Shown here: positions 1 through 8,751 of the stretch, one piece after another | How positions within the stretch are numbered: position 1 is the stretch's first letter | Layout of the letters: every line of letters begins with the position of its first letter | NCBI RefSeq assembly: GCF_015207285.1 | Contig: NZ_JADEXD010000011.1 | Span: 1 to 62,424 of the forward strand | Direction: 5' to 3' | DNA from: Tychonema sp. LEGE 07203 | GTDB lineage: Bacteria; Cyanobacteriota; Cyanobacteriia; Cyanobacteriales; Microcoleaceae | DNA length: 62,424 nucleotides | Notes under the pieces: generated by a model | The model's input: the letters and a program-made list of their open reading frames with translations, nothing else | What the model was told of the DNA's origin: nothing | Databases searched by the model: none | Program-made: the position numbers and the translations under genes

Positions 1-245
1 GTTACGCACCCTCAGAAACCGGGTTTCTTGGGATATTTCTGGTGACTCGTGACCAAAACTCCTAGAAACCCGGTTTCTGAGGGTGCGTAACTGGCGGTAT
101 CGGATGGGCGAAAATCTCAAAGGGCGATCGCACGGGGGGCGAGAAACCGGGTTTCTTGGGATATTTCTGGTGACTCGTGGCCAAAACTCCTAGAAACCCG
201 GTTTCTGAGGGTGCGTAACTGGCGGTATCGGGTGGGCGAAAATCT
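1..245. repeat. Duplicated palindromic repeat
   Basis: Positions 1-31 and 61-91 are reverse complements (GTTACGCACCCTCAGAAACC pairing with its complement) around a 29-base spacer. The block from about 15 to 118 is repeated almost exactly at 142-245, the second copy lacking the outer part of the left arm. The AGAAACCGGGTTT core recurs near 7080, 29225, 43460, 43555 and 53607, so this belongs to a family of short palindromic interspersed repeats. No coding sequence is seen here. Confidence 0.85.
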
Positions 246-248
246 TGG

Positions 249-272
249 TGACATCCTTATATAAGAATGTCA
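249..272. other. 24-bp near-perfect palindrome
   Basis: TGACATcCTTATATAAGaATGTCA is palindromic apart from one base pair. It is followed at 297 by TTGACA, a -35-like hexamer, without a convincing -10 element. It could be an operator or the end of a mobile element. The function is unknown. Confidence 0.4.
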
Positions 273-371
273 AAAAAACAATTTTTAATTAATACTTGAC
301 ATCCCATAATTAAAATGCCATGCTAAAAGCACAGCTAAAACAAAATATCGCATTCAAAATTAAGGAATGTT

Positions 372-573
372 GATTGAGTCGTCTTAGCTACAGGGTTTAT
401 AGAACTCAAACGAGTTTCTAGCACCCCGTTGAGCGGAAAGAACGTCTAATGTCGTTTTAACAAGTTTGATACAAGCTTGACAAAATCGAAACATCATTGA
501 GTTAGATTTCCCTTCAACGGGCTGCTACTAAACTCCTTTGAGTTCTGTAAGCCCTGTAGCTAAGACGCTAATC
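372..573. repeat. Long imperfect inverted repeat (MITE or structured RNA)
   Basis: The left arm (372-432) pairs with the right arm (514-573) over about 60 bases with roughly 10 mismatches. Shared blocks include GTCTTAGCTACAGGG, AGAACTCAAA and CCCGTTGA. The 81-base spacer is AT-rich. No transposase lies alongside. Either a non-autonomous transposable element or a structured RNA would fit; the sequence alone does not decide. The NYN gene starts about 150 bases downstream. Confidence 0.6.
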
Positions 574-724
574 AAATCCCAACAAAATTACAGTGTTTTG
601 TGGTAACAGATTGTCCTGTGCCGAGATGTTCATTTTTGAGCAAATCCACAAGCAACTTTCCATTAATCCTAGATGCGCGATATGTCGAGGCTGTCGAGTC
701 AACCTCTTTGTAGGACACAATCAA

Positions 725-1225
725 ATGACGAACAATCATCGAACCGCAGGCCGATCGACTGACCAACAGCAAGCTTTAGTTTCCATTTATTGGGACTATC
801 AGAACATCCCTAATTACAAACGAGCCAAAGATTTATTAATCTTTGCTAGTGGACTGGGATACGTAGTCAATCAAAAAGTTTACGACAATTGGAAACAAAG
901 AAATAAGACTGTACAAGAAACTTTAGCTCATCTAAAATTTCAATGTTTTGATGTATCGCTAAGTATCAAAAATGCTGTAGACTTTTATTTGTCAATGAAC
1001 TGCTGTAGCGAGGCTTCAATGAGTTCATACCCACACACATTTATTATTGTATCTGGAGACGGATACGGTGAAATTTTGATTCACGATCTGCATGAAAAGG
1101 GGAAGAAGGTAATAATTGTTGCCCGCCAAGGTAATGATAGTCACAATCTCAAAAAGCTTGCCGATCAATTTTACTCGATCGATGAGTTGCCAAAGTCGAT
1201 CGAGACTTACAAACTAGCAGCATAA
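725..1225 (+). CDS. NYN-domain (LabA/DUF88-like) putative RNase
   Basis: The 166-residue product reads as a single NYN domain, a PIN-like RNase fold. The visible acidic motifs are YWDYQN near the N-terminus (the usual hhDxxN strand), KNAVDFYL in the middle and VSGDGYGEIL followed by GKKVII. Such proteins are predicted metal-dependent ribonucleases; the LabA group in cyanobacteria is linked to clock output and related regulation, but that role is not implied here. I chose the ATG at 725 because an AGGA lies just upstream and the upstream reading frame has no domain-like sequence; an in-frame start at 593 is possible. One acidic position of the family (after VDxxL) appears replaced by Asn. It lies 93 bases upstream of rnc on the same strand, so a shared RNA-processing context is possible. 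Confidence 0.75.
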   Translation: MTNNHRTAGRSTDQQQALVSIYWDYQNIPNYKRAKDLLIFASGLGYVVNQKVYDNWKQRNKTVQETLAHLKFQCFDVSLSIKNAVDFYLSMNCCSEASMSSYPHTFIIVSGDGYGEILIHDLHEKGKKVIIVARQGNDSHNLKKLADQFYSIDELPKSIETYKLAA

Positions 1226-1318
1226 ATATCCCTGAAATTCACCCCGCCGCAGATAGCAAAAATCCAGTTTATTTGATAAACTAGATGCTCCAAAGCAACC
1301 GCTATTTGCGGCTCCTTC

Positions 1319-2089
1319 ATGTCTGCCAAAATAACAATACCAAACTCCAAAAGCAATAACAATTACCAAACTCCCATGCGCCCGATTAATCAAACACAAG
1401 AACTTGAAATAACCATTCCCGAATTCAACAATGAAAAACTGCTGCGCCAAGCCCTAACCCACCGTTCCTACGTCAACGAAAATCCCACATTCCGCGAAGA
1501 AGACAACGAACGCTTAGAATTTCTCGGCGATGCTTTGCTGACATTTCTCAGCGGCGAATATCTCTATCAGCGCCACCCTGAAATGGGAGAAGACGAAATG
1601 ACTCGCCGGCGTTCTGCATTGGTAGATGAAAAACAATTAGCCAGATTTGCTACGGAAATTGCTTTAGACTTAAAAATGCGGCTCGGTAAAGGAGCTTATC
1701 GAGAAGGCGGGATTACCAATCCAAATTTGCTCAGCAGCACCTTTGAAGCATTTATTGGCGCGTACTATCTCGACACGCAAGATATGGACAAAGTTCGCAA
1801 CTTTGTATGGCAAATGTTTGATTCTGTGCCCGAAAATGTGGTGGAAACGCGATCGACTGTAGACTCGAAAAACCGCTTTCAGGAGTGGGTACAAGCCAAC
1901 GGCGACGCGACTCCGCCTAAATACGTCACAGTCCAAGAAGGAGGTACACCCCACCAGCCCAAATTTCTCGCTAAGGTTTATGTTGCAGAGAAATGCTATG
2001 GAGAAGGGAAAGGCAAAAGCAAGAAAGATGCTGAGAAAAATGCGGCAGAAGATGCGCTAGCAAAGCTGAAAAAACGCGGACCGATCTAA
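1319..2089 (+). CDS. rnc: Ribonuclease III
   Basis: A 256-residue double-strand-specific endoribonuclease that processes rRNA precursors and structured mRNAs. The catalytic domain covers about residues 30-160 and carries the signature ERLEFLGDALL (about residue 65), with the second acidic cluster in STFEAFIGAYYLD. A double-stranded-RNA-binding domain fills about residues 185-253 (NRFQEWVQAN, GEGKGKSKKDAEKNAAEDAL). Length and order are typical. The ATG at 1376 (MRPINQ) is an alternative start that would remove 19 poorly structured residues. No strong terminator follows. Confidence 0.97.
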   Translation: MSAKITIPNSKSNNNYQTPMRPINQTQELEITIPEFNNEKLLRQALTHRSYVNENPTFREEDNERLEFLGDALLTFLSGEYLYQRHPEMGEDEMTRRRSALVDEKQLARFATEIALDLKMRLGKGAYREGGITNPNLLSSTFEAFIGAYYLDTQDMDKVRNFVWQMFDSVPENVVETRSTVDSKNRFQEWVQANGDATPPKYVTVQEGGTPHQPKFLAKVYVAEKCYGEGKGKSKKDAEKNAAEDALAKLKKRGPI

Positions 2090-2211
2090 ACTTGAAAGTA
2101 TCGGTAAAAACTGCTAGCTTTTTTGTGCGATGACACAACGATCGCCCGATTTTGCAACCAGTAGATCAACTCGTCCAATTAAGGACATAAACAATAAAAT
2201 GCTACCTAAAG

Positions 2212-3180
2212 CTACTCTTTTTTTCTGAGAGTAGAAGCTTGTTTGGCAATTTGAATTAAACCTTGATGTGACATATATTTATCCACAGTGATGCGAGAAA
2301 TGCGGTAGTTGTTTTTGAGTTTGTTTGCTCTGAAGAAATTGTCATTGTACAAAAAACCAGTTAAATGATATTTAGGCAAAATCTTTTCCACTTGTCTGTT
2401 TGATGCGCCGTAGGGATAAGCTATGTGAGCGCCAACAATCTTATTTTTGTCCAAATCTCCCATACATTTGATCAATTCAAACTTAGATTTAGCAAGCTCA
2501 AAGTCTAATTCTTTTTCGCTAATTTGAGTGAAGTTTTTGTGAGTCAAGCCGTGAGATTGAACGTCATAAAAACCTTTTTTATATCCGTCTCTTAAGTCGT
2601 TGCAACTAGCGTGGGCTATAAAATCTTTGCCCAGATCCACACCTAAAAACTGAGGATTGACAAATAACACAAATTTGCCTTTTTTCTTGTGGACTGCTGA
2701 AAGTTTTTCTAAGACGGGAAGTGCATTTACATGAACGCCTTTATACCCGTCATCAAAGGAGATCATAATCGGTTTTTGACCCAATCTTTGAGCTGGTATT
2801 GGCTGGGACTTTTTGATGAAGTATACGTACAAGTCTTGAGATGATAATAACCAATAGTTTTCTTTCATTATATATTCTAAAAATACTGAGAAATCTTGTT
2901 TGGTGTAGTCTATGGAAAAAGCAAGCCGTTTCGGTGGCAATTGGGCAGGATTGCGAGTGTCTACAATGTCGTGAAAGCCGATTAAAGGGATTTTGATGAA
3001 ATTAGATTCTACTGTCCAGCCAGAAATACCTATACAGATGCCAAATATCAGGAATAAGTAGAGCGGTTTGGCTTTCTTTAGCAACCTAGCAATAAATTTA
3101 CTCACAAGTTTTAGGTTTTTTAACAATTGCTCGAAGTTCATACTTTCTTTACTAATTTGTGTGCTTTTTGTCTCTACCAT
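2212..3180 (-). CDS. Polysaccharide deacetylase (NodB domain), membrane-anchored
   Basis: A carbohydrate esterase family 4-type protein that removes acetyl groups from amino-sugar polymers such as peptidoglycan or exopolysaccharide. Near the N-terminus one hydrophobic segment (LYLFLIFGICIGISGW) should anchor it in the membrane with the catalytic domain outside. NodB motifs are visible: IMISFDDGYKG (motif 1, Asp-Asp), SHGLTHKNF (motif 2, His pair) and HIAYPYGASNRQVE (motif 3). The ATG at 3180 is used; TTG at 3192 and ATG at 3141 (with a weak purine-rich RBS) are alternatives. It is a single-gene unit on the minus strand, facing away from the DUF1824 gene. The substrate cannot be told from the sequence. 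Confidence 0.88.
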   Translation of the reverse strand: MVETKSTQISKESMNFEQLLKNLKLVSKFIARLLKKAKPLYLFLIFGICIGISGWTVESNFIKIPLIGFHDIVDTRNPAQLPPKRLAFSIDYTKQDFSVFLEYIMKENYWLLSSQDLYVYFIKKSQPIPAQRLGQKPIMISFDDGYKGVHVNALPVLEKLSAVHKKKGKFVLFVNPQFLGVDLGKDFIAHASCNDLRDGYKKGFYDVQSHGLTHKNFTQISEKELDFELAKSKFELIKCMGDLDKNKIVGAHIAYPYGASNRQVEKILPKYHLTGFLYNDNFFRANKLKNNYRISRITVDKYMSHQGLIQIAKQASTLRKKE

Positions 3181-3198
3181 TAATAGAGGCAAATTCAG

Positions 3199-3402
3199 CT
3201 AATTTGACATTTTTGTGATATTTCTTTGGAATCTAGGTAGAGTGTGGGATGCAGTAGGTCGATCGCCCAAAATGATTTCGAGATCCACAATTAGGCTATA
3301 ATCGGGGCTGGCGCGAGTGTTACCGCCGTCGATCGAGGGTTGCAATGGCAGAAATCCGTTGACGAGTGCCCGAGTGTCGATCGTAATTTTGGAAAGATTC
3401 AT
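3199..3402 (-). CDS. Small hypothetical protein (uncertain)
   Basis: A possible 67-residue protein between the deacetylase and DUF1824. It starts 8 bases from the divergent DUF1824 start. It has no recognisable domain, signal peptide or membrane segment and no clear ribosome-binding site. It may equally be a chance reading frame in the promoter region of the neighbouring gene. Confidence 0.2.
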   Translation of the reverse strand: MNLSKITIDTRALVNGFLPLQPSIDGGNTRASPDYSLIVDLEIILGDRPTASHTLPRFQRNITKMSN

Positions 3403-3410
3403 AACAATTA

Positions 3411-3839
3411 ATGTCTACTCAAAACCCGACTACCCTAACTGTTGAAGCAGCACAGCAAATCCTCAAAGATTTTACTTGTCTGGATATGCAATCTGTAGCG
3501 TCGCCGCTGGAAAAACAGGCACTGCGTCAAGCGATTTTGCTGGTAGCAAGTTTGTCGGATTACCAAATGCTGGGAGTTTGCGCGGATTCGACGGCTGAGG
3601 GTTTTTTAGCTTTAGAAACTTATTTAAAAGCTTTCGGATATCAAGCTGTTTTAGATCCAAATACTGGTTCGACCTTTACGGGTTCGGTTTATATTAAGTT
3701 CAATACTTTGAAGGGTTCCTATTATGTTGATGGTTATCCGGGAACTTACCGAGGAGTTTTAGTGTCGTGTCAATTTTCTTCGGAAGATGGAGTTAGCGGG
3801 ACTTACGGCCATTTACCTCTCGATTTATTTGTTGATTAA
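3411..3839 (+). CDS. DUF1824 family protein
   Basis: A 142-residue protein matching the cyanobacterial DUF1824 family in length and in its conserved C-terminal part (VYIKFNTLKGSYYVDGYPG, RGVLVSCQFS, GTYGHLPLDLF). It has no signal peptide or membrane segment, so it is probably cytoplasmic. The function of the family is unknown. It is monocistronic as far as can be seen, with a large block of tandem repeats immediately after its stop codon. Confidence 0.85.
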   Translation: MSTQNPTTLTVEAAQQILKDFTCLDMQSVASPLEKQALRQAILLVASLSDYQMLGVCADSTAEGFLALETYLKAFGYQAVLDPNTGSTFTGSVYIKFNTLKGSYYVDGYPGTYRGVLVSCQFSSEDGVSGTYGHLPLDLFVD

Positions 3840-3844
3840 TTGGG

Positions 3845-4122
3845 GATTGGGCATCGGCCCTCGCAGGGCATCGGCCCTCGCAGGGCATAGGGCCTAAAAG
3901 CATCGGCCCTCGCAGGGGATTGGGCATCGGCCCTCGCAGGGCATAGGCCCTCGCAGGGCATAGGGCATCGGGCATTGGAACCAAAAACTAACAAATAACA
4001 AATAACAAATAACAAATAACAACTAACAACTAACAACTAACAACTAACAACTAACAACTAACAACTAACAAATAACAACAGTCAACAGTCAACAGTCAAC
4101 AGCCAACTGTCAACTGTCAACT
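3845..4122. repeat. Compound tandem repeat block
   Basis: From 3845 to about 3975 an irregular repeat built on CATCGGCCCTCGCAGGGCAT (itself palindromic) recurs about seven times. From about 3987 to 4078 a heptamer array (AACAAAT/AACAACT) follows, and from 4078 to 4122 a second array of AGTCAAC/CTGTCAA units. The block ends 14 bases from the glgA stop codon. No coding sequence is supported. Confidence 0.9.
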
Positions 4123-4135
4123 TACCCATTACCAA

Positions 4136-5563
4136 TTAACCCTTACCACCGCTCAATTCGGGTTCTGGTTCCGGTGCATTTTCTTCGGACGATATTCCCA
4201 AAATATCGCTGTACAAATTGACATATTTCTTGGCAGAAATATCCCAGCCAAAATCTTCTCTCATGCCGCGTTGTTGCAGTTCTTTCCACTTATCTTTGTA
4301 GCGGAAACCTTCCCATGTTCGGATCATGCAGGTGAACAAGTCGAGGGGTTCGTAGCGATCGAAGCAGTAACCCGTACCGGTATCATTAATTGGGTCGTTG
4401 TGGGAAACGGTATCGACTAAACCGCCGGTGCGGCGCACCATTGGGACGCAGCCGTAGCGGAGGGCGAGCATTTGACTGATGCCGCAGGGCTCGAAACGGC
4501 TGGGCATCAGGAAGGTGTCGCAGCCTGCGTAAATGCGCCGGGAGAGAGCGTCGTTGTAGAGTAATTGGGTGGACATCCGACCGGGATAGCGGGCTGTCAT
4601 TTGCCACAGTTGGGTTTCGTAGTAGCGATCGCCCGTTCCGAGTACAATAAACTGAGCGTCGGTATAGGCCATGAACAGATCGAGCATTTGAATGATCAAA
4701 TCCAATCCTTTCTGTTCTACCAGCCGCGTCACCATGCCGATTAAAAAGGCATTTTTATTCACTTCTAAACCGACTTCTTCTTGCAGGGCAATCTTGTTAG
4801 CTGGGCGCTTTTCTAGCGTATCAACACTGAATTGTTGGTGGAGGTACTTGTCAGTTGCTGGGTTGTAAGATTCTGTATCAATTCCGTTCAAAATTCCCGA
4901 AACTTTGCCGCCGATGTAAGACAGCAAACCTTCCAAACTTTCCCCGTAGGCTGAGGTTTTGATTTGCTCGGCGTAGGTTGGCGAAACTGTATTTACGCGA
5001 TCGGCAAACTGCACTGCAGCAGCCATTGTATTGTGACCTTGCATATACCAAGGACACCAAGTCATCTGTTCCAAACGCCAGCGCCACGGCCCTTGATAAG
5101 CTAAATTGTGAATAGTAAAAACCGTGCTGATATCGGGATCGGGCTTCATCCAAACAGGTATCATCCCCGTGTGCCAGTCGTGACAGTGGATAATTTGGGG
5201 CTTCCAGTAATTCCAGGCAAATTCAGCGGCAGCATTAGCAAAAAAAGTGAACCTCCAATCTTCATCTAAACCGCCGTAAACGCGGCGGGGCAAGAAAGAT
5301 GGATGTTGCAATAAGTATAAAGGTACATCGGTTCCCGCCAAAACACTTTCAAAGACTGAAAAATTTTGGAACATCGCCGCCCCATTCCAAACAGGTTTTT
5401 TGGGAACGTCCATTTTGTCGGCAACGAAGCCGTAGTAGGGCAGAAAGATGCGGACATCGTGTCCCATGCGCCGCAAAAACTTAGGCAAAGCGCCGACGAC
5501 ATCCCCCATGCCGCCTACTTTGGCGAGGGGTGCTGCTTCGGCGGATACAAATAAAATTCGCAT
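4136..5563 (-). CDS. glgA: Glycogen synthase (ADP-glucose), GT5 family
   Basis: A 475-residue enzyme that transfers glucose from ADP-glucose to the non-reducing end of glycogen. The ADP-glucose-binding motif [13 protein letters not shown] lies at residues 16-28 in the N-terminal Rossmann domain. The C-terminal domain has [19 protein letters not shown] and [10 protein letters not shown], the catalytic region of GT5 enzymes. Length is normal. The ATG start is directly followed by the conserved [18 protein letters not shown]. Many cyanobacteria carry two GlgA isoforms; I cannot tell which this is. A heptamer array lies directly downstream. Confidence 0.96.
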   Translation of the reverse strand: MRILFVSAEAAPLAKVGGMGDVVGALPKFLRRMGHDVRIFLPYYGFVADKMDVPKKPVWNGAAMFQNFSVFESVLAGTDVPLYLLQHPSFLPRRVYGGLDEDWRFTFFANAAAEFAWNYWKPQIIHCHDWHTGMIPVWMKPDPDISTVFTIHNLAYQGPWRWRLEQMTWCPWYMQGHNTMAAAVQFADRVNTVSPTYAEQIKTSAYGESLEGLLSYIGGKVSGILNGIDTESYNPATDKYLHQQFSVDTLEKRPANKIALQEEVGLEVNKNAFLIGMVTRLVEQKGLDLIIQMLDLFMAYTDAQFIVLGTGDRYYETQLWQMTARYPGRMSTQLLYNDALSRRIYAGCDTFLMPSRFEPCGISQMLALRYGCVPMVRRTGGLVDTVSHNDPINDTGTGYCFDRYEPLDLFTCMIRTWEGFRYKDKWKELQQRGMREDFGWDISAKKYVNLYSDILGISSEENAPEPEPELSGGKG

Positions 5564-6156
5564 TATTTTTGTGTGTTCCTTGGAATAGTTAGTCTAGAGT
5601 GAAATACCTAGCACTGACCTTCGGTGAGCGTGTAGGCTTCGTGTATCATCTGCCGTTGCTCTGTTGGGTATCTCATTACTGAGATTCGTCACTGAAGACG
5701 ATCCGAGTCTGACACTGCATCTCTAGCTTTGCAGCCTTTATCCCTTCGTAGGGAACCCACGCAGAAGTCCTGTTTCCCAAGACCAAAAACTGTTTTCGTA
5801 CAACAAACATGGTTTATATTTTACGGTAGGGCGTTACCTTGCCAACCAGCGGTCTGTTTTTTCCCCCTTTCTCTCGCAGTTATCCTTGGTAAGCATACTA
5901 CTGCTACTGTGACCTGTTGTTTGCAGTCGAGTGGGTGGGTCGCAACCACTTATATCTTACAAGTTTTTTTGCTAGAGAAACAGTAAATTGTCGCTCTTTT
6001 TCATATACCTTGCTTGGCTTATATCCCAACGCTGAATTGAGTACAATTACAGCGTGGGACTTACGCCAATTGAGTTAAGGAAATAGCGATCGCCTTTTCC
6101 ATCCCCTCTCATAGAAAGTGCGATCGCCCTCTTGACAGATTAGGAACAATTCCCGA
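5564..6156. other. Intergenic region, no gene recognised
   Basis: About 590 bases between glgA and the HtrA-like gene, which point the same way. A short reading frame at 5729-5986 on the plus strand has no domain, no RBS and an odd composition. The glgA promoter should lie at about 5564-5750. Two HIP1-like sites occur near 6088 and 6122. Nothing else is recognisable. Confidence 0.5.
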
Positions 6157-6984
6157 CTAATTTTGAGAATCTTCCTCAAAAGTTTCCTCAAATCCAGCTA
6201 AAAAGTCATCCAAAGCGATCGAGGCGATCGCCAAATTAATACTATCAGCATCCTCCAATCCCCACACATTCACCCCAACCACTTGACCGGCCATATTAAT
6301 CAGCGGCCCGCCGGAATTTCCCGGATTAATCGCCGCATCAGTTTGCAACACCTTCACCTCAGCAACACCACCATCATCTTCGTCCACTTCCTCATACTCC
6401 TCCGGTTCGCGAATTGCACTAATAATACCTTGAGTTACAGTTGCAGCAAACTGTCCCAGAGGATTACCAACCGCCATTACTCGATCGCCCACTTTCACAT
6501 CAAAAGATAACTCTAAAGGAGGATGCTCTTGGGGAGATTCCACTTGTTCCCCTGTTTCCGGGTCGAAGGTAAAATCGCTAATTAAAAGTAATGCTAAATC
6601 TTCTTCGACATTCCCAGTAAACACCACCTCCGCCAATCTCAACTTTCCGTCATTAGTTTCGACTAAAACCTGTTCGACTTCATCTTCTTCATAGAAGTAA
6701 TCTTCATCAGCAATATCTTCGACAACGTGATAGTTAGTGACAATTACGTCCGGCGATACAAAGAAGCCGCTCCCCGAAGAAATCTCTTGTTTTGTATCCC
6801 AATCCATCACGTAAACTGAAACTACGGAGGGCAAGACTTGCTCGACGACATCCGAAAAATTTCCGGCTTGAGTTTTAAACTCTTTCAATTGCTGTTGCAA
6901 AGCTTTTTGGTCTGCCTGCATTTTGCTATAAAGTTCCTGAACTTTTTTCAATTCAAGCTTTAATTGAGTTGCTCTAGCGCTCAT
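6157..6984 (-). CDS. HtrA/DegP-like trypsin-family serine protease without PDZ
   Basis: A 275-residue chymotrypsin-fold serine protease. Residues 1-45 form a charged coiled coil (AxxLKxELKKVQELYSKMQAD). The protease core shows SGSGFF, TNYHVV (catalytic His), EEDLALLLI (Asp), VGNPLGQF and DAAINPGNSGGPLIN (Ser). An acidic insert (DEDYFYEEDEVEQV and EEYEEVDEDDGG) sits in surface loops. There is no PDZ domain and no signal peptide, unlike classical DegP/HhoA, suggesting a cytoplasmic quality-control or signalling protease. The ATG at 6984 is preferred because GGAAAGG lies just upstream; the in-frame extension to 7080 is made of low-complexity intergenic repeat sequence. Confidence 0.87.
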   Translation of the reverse strand: MSARATQLKLELKKVQELYSKMQADQKALQQQLKEFKTQAGNFSDVVEQVLPSVVSVYVMDWDTKQEISSGSGFFVSPDVIVTNYHVVEDIADEDYFYEEDEVEQVLVETNDGKLRLAEVVFTGNVEEDLALLLISDFTFDPETGEQVESPQEHPPLELSFDVKVGDRVMAVGNPLGQFAATVTQGIISAIREPEEYEEVDEDDGGVAEVKVLQTDAAINPGNSGGPLINMAGQVVGVNVWGLEDADSINLAIASIALDDFLAGFEETFEEDSQN

Positions 6985-7334
6985 ATTTTGCCTTTCCCTG
7001 AAATAGGTTGCTGATTTATTTTGGATGTTTGATTGTAGATTTTGGATTGGTATGTTGACCGCAATCAGACTGAGACCCAAGAAACCCGGTTTTTCCGAAA
7101 AATTTTAGGTTTTGCACCCCGGCATTCATCCATAAACCAGGTTTCTCAACAGCAGCCCTCAATTAGTCAGATATTTGTGAAATCATCCGCAATTTTCTCT
7201 AGACTTCCCATCCAACACCTAGAAACATACTGCTAATTTACTCGTTTTTGTCAAAGCGAATCGCCAGTTATTTTTTTTCAATAAAAGGCGATATTTCGCG
7301 TTTAAAAGCTTTGACAAATAAATGCTGACTTGGT
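6985..7334. other. Intergenic region with a CCGGGTTT repeat half
   Basis: The region between the protease gene and hemC. At about 7078-7105 it carries AAGAAACCCGGTTTTTCC, one arm of the palindromic family seen at 1-245. The promoter of the protease gene should lie here. No gene is recognised. Confidence 0.5.
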
Positions 7335-8306
7335 TTAGGAACCGCGTTGAACTTCGATAAAAATTTCCTCCAAAATTTCGCTTGCTCCCTGTTCGCGCAG
7401 GCGGTGAGCGAGGTCAATTCCCAGCATTTCAGCAGTCTCGGCAGGGCCGGAAACAGTATCTTTTACGAAGCGTTTGCCGTCGAGACTCGATACCATTCCG
7501 GTTAAGGTTAATTGACCGTTTTCTATTTTGGTATTAACGCCGATCGGTACTTGACAGCCGCCTTCTAATTCCCGCAGAAATGCGCGTTCGGCATAACATC
7601 TTTGGGCGGTTTCCGTATGTTCTAGAGCTTTGATCACTGCCATGATTTCTGTATCTCCAGCGCGGCATTCGATGCCCAATGCACCTTGGCCGACGGCGTG
7701 AAGGGAGATTTCAGCAGGGATAATTTGGTGGATGCGATCGCCCATTCCCAATCTTTCCAATCCTGCAACTGCTAGAATAATGGCGTCGTAACCGCCATCA
7801 TCTAATTTAGCGAGTCGAGTATTGAGATTGCCGCGAATATCTTTAAATTCAAAATGAGGGAAATGGTGCCGCAGTTGAGCCAGCCTCCGCAGGGAAGAAG
7901 TGCCGATTACGGAACCTTCAGGGAGGGTATCTATTTGCTTGTCTTTGTGCTTGGAGTGAACTACCAAGGCGTCAGCGGGATTTTCCCGTTCGGTGACGCA
8001 TCCTAAAATTAAACCTTCGGGCAAATTGGTAGGTAAATCTTTGAGGGAATGAACGGCAAAGTCCGTTTCATTGTTAATCATTCCCGTTTCTAATTCTTTG
8101 GTAAAAAGTCCTTTGTCGCCGATTTTAGCGAGGGCGACATCAAGAATTATGTCCCCTTGGGTGGACATGGTGTGGACTTCAAAAGTGTGTTGCGGGAAGT
8201 GTTTCTGTAGCTGTTCTTGCACCCAGTGGGTTTGCACTAGAGCGAGTTGGCTTTTGCGGGAACCGATGCGGACGGTTCGGGAGGGGGCAGATGTGGTTGG
8301 GGACAT
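7335..8306 (-). CDS. hemC: Hydroxymethylbilane synthase (porphobilinogen deaminase)
   Basis: A 323-residue enzyme that condenses four porphobilinogen molecules into hydroxymethylbilane, a shared step of haem, chlorophyll and bilin synthesis. Visible motifs are [14 protein letters not shown] at the N-terminus, [34 protein letters not shown], and GGCQVPIGV, whose Cys carries the dipyrromethane cofactor. Length and domain order are normal. It appears monocistronic. A strong hairpin lies about 125 bases upstream of the start. Confidence 0.97.
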   Translation of the reverse strand: MSPTTSAPSRTVRIGSRKSQLALVQTHWVQEQLQKHFPQHTFEVHTMSTQGDIILDVALAKIGDKGLFTKELETGMINNETDFAVHSLKDLPTNLPEGLILGCVTERENPADALVVHSKHKDKQIDTLPEGSVIGTSSLRRLAQLRHHFPHFEFKDIRGNLNTRLAKLDDGGYDAIILAVAGLERLGMGDRIHQIIPAEISLHAVGQGALGIECRAGDTEIMAVIKALEHTETAQRCYAERAFLRELEGGCQVPIGVNTKIENGQLTLTGMVSSLDGKRFVKDTVSGPAETAEMLGIDLAHRLREQGASEILEEIFIEVQRGS

Positions 8307-8430
8307 AAGATCGATCGGAGGATAGCTTGAAATCAGCCAATATATTCACCTGATCTAGCGTACCGCAGGTGGGGACTTTAATTGCTAGTTGGCACAATTG
8401 GGGGGATAAAACTGAGCCGATCGACCTGGA

Positions 8431-8471
8431 GAGCCAAAGGCAGCCGACGGTGTACGATCTGCCTTTGGCTC
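8431..8471. other. Perfect 13-bp hairpin upstream of hemC
   Basis: GAGCCAAAGGCAG at 8431-8443 pairs exactly with CTGCCTTTGGCTC at 8459-8471 around a 15-base loop. No T-run follows on either strand, so it is not a standard intrinsic terminator. It lies in the hemC 5' region and could be a regulatory structure or a repeat. The rest of 8307-8751 holds no gene that I can support. Confidence 0.45.
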
Positions 8472-8751
8472 GATCGGGCCCAAGCTGGTTTAGCTGAAGA
8501 GTTTGCTCCCAGGTTGCAGGATTTGAGGAGAGAAATGTGGGGAAAGGGCGATCGAACTTCTCAAGCCAGCGAATAGCTTACCATCAACAGTGGACTTATT
8601 GTATAAATCACAAGTTCGATCGGTCAACCGCAGATGCAAGAAAGATCGACACCGATGGACGCAGATAATTTCTAGATTCTTTGCGAAAAAAATGCAATTT
8701 AAGTCTAGTGATAGCTACGATCAAATCTCAAATCTCAAATCTCAAATAGTA

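Noticed and set aside
1-245. Repeated palindromes as a CRISPR array
   Set aside because: Only two copies with nearly identical spacers; a CRISPR array needs several repeats with different spacers. The core occurs elsewhere as single copies.
2107-2126. AAAAACTGCTAGCTTTTTT after rnc as a terminator
   Set aside because: The stem is too weak: the palindrome is mostly A-T and has almost no loop.
5729-5986. 85-codon plus-strand frame between glgA and the protease
   Set aside because: No ribosome-binding site, no domain, and composition typical of non-coding DNA.
6985-7080. N-terminal extension of the HtrA-like protease
   Set aside because: The extension consists of low-complexity intergenic sequence (IQNLQSNIQN) and a better start with RBS is at 6984.
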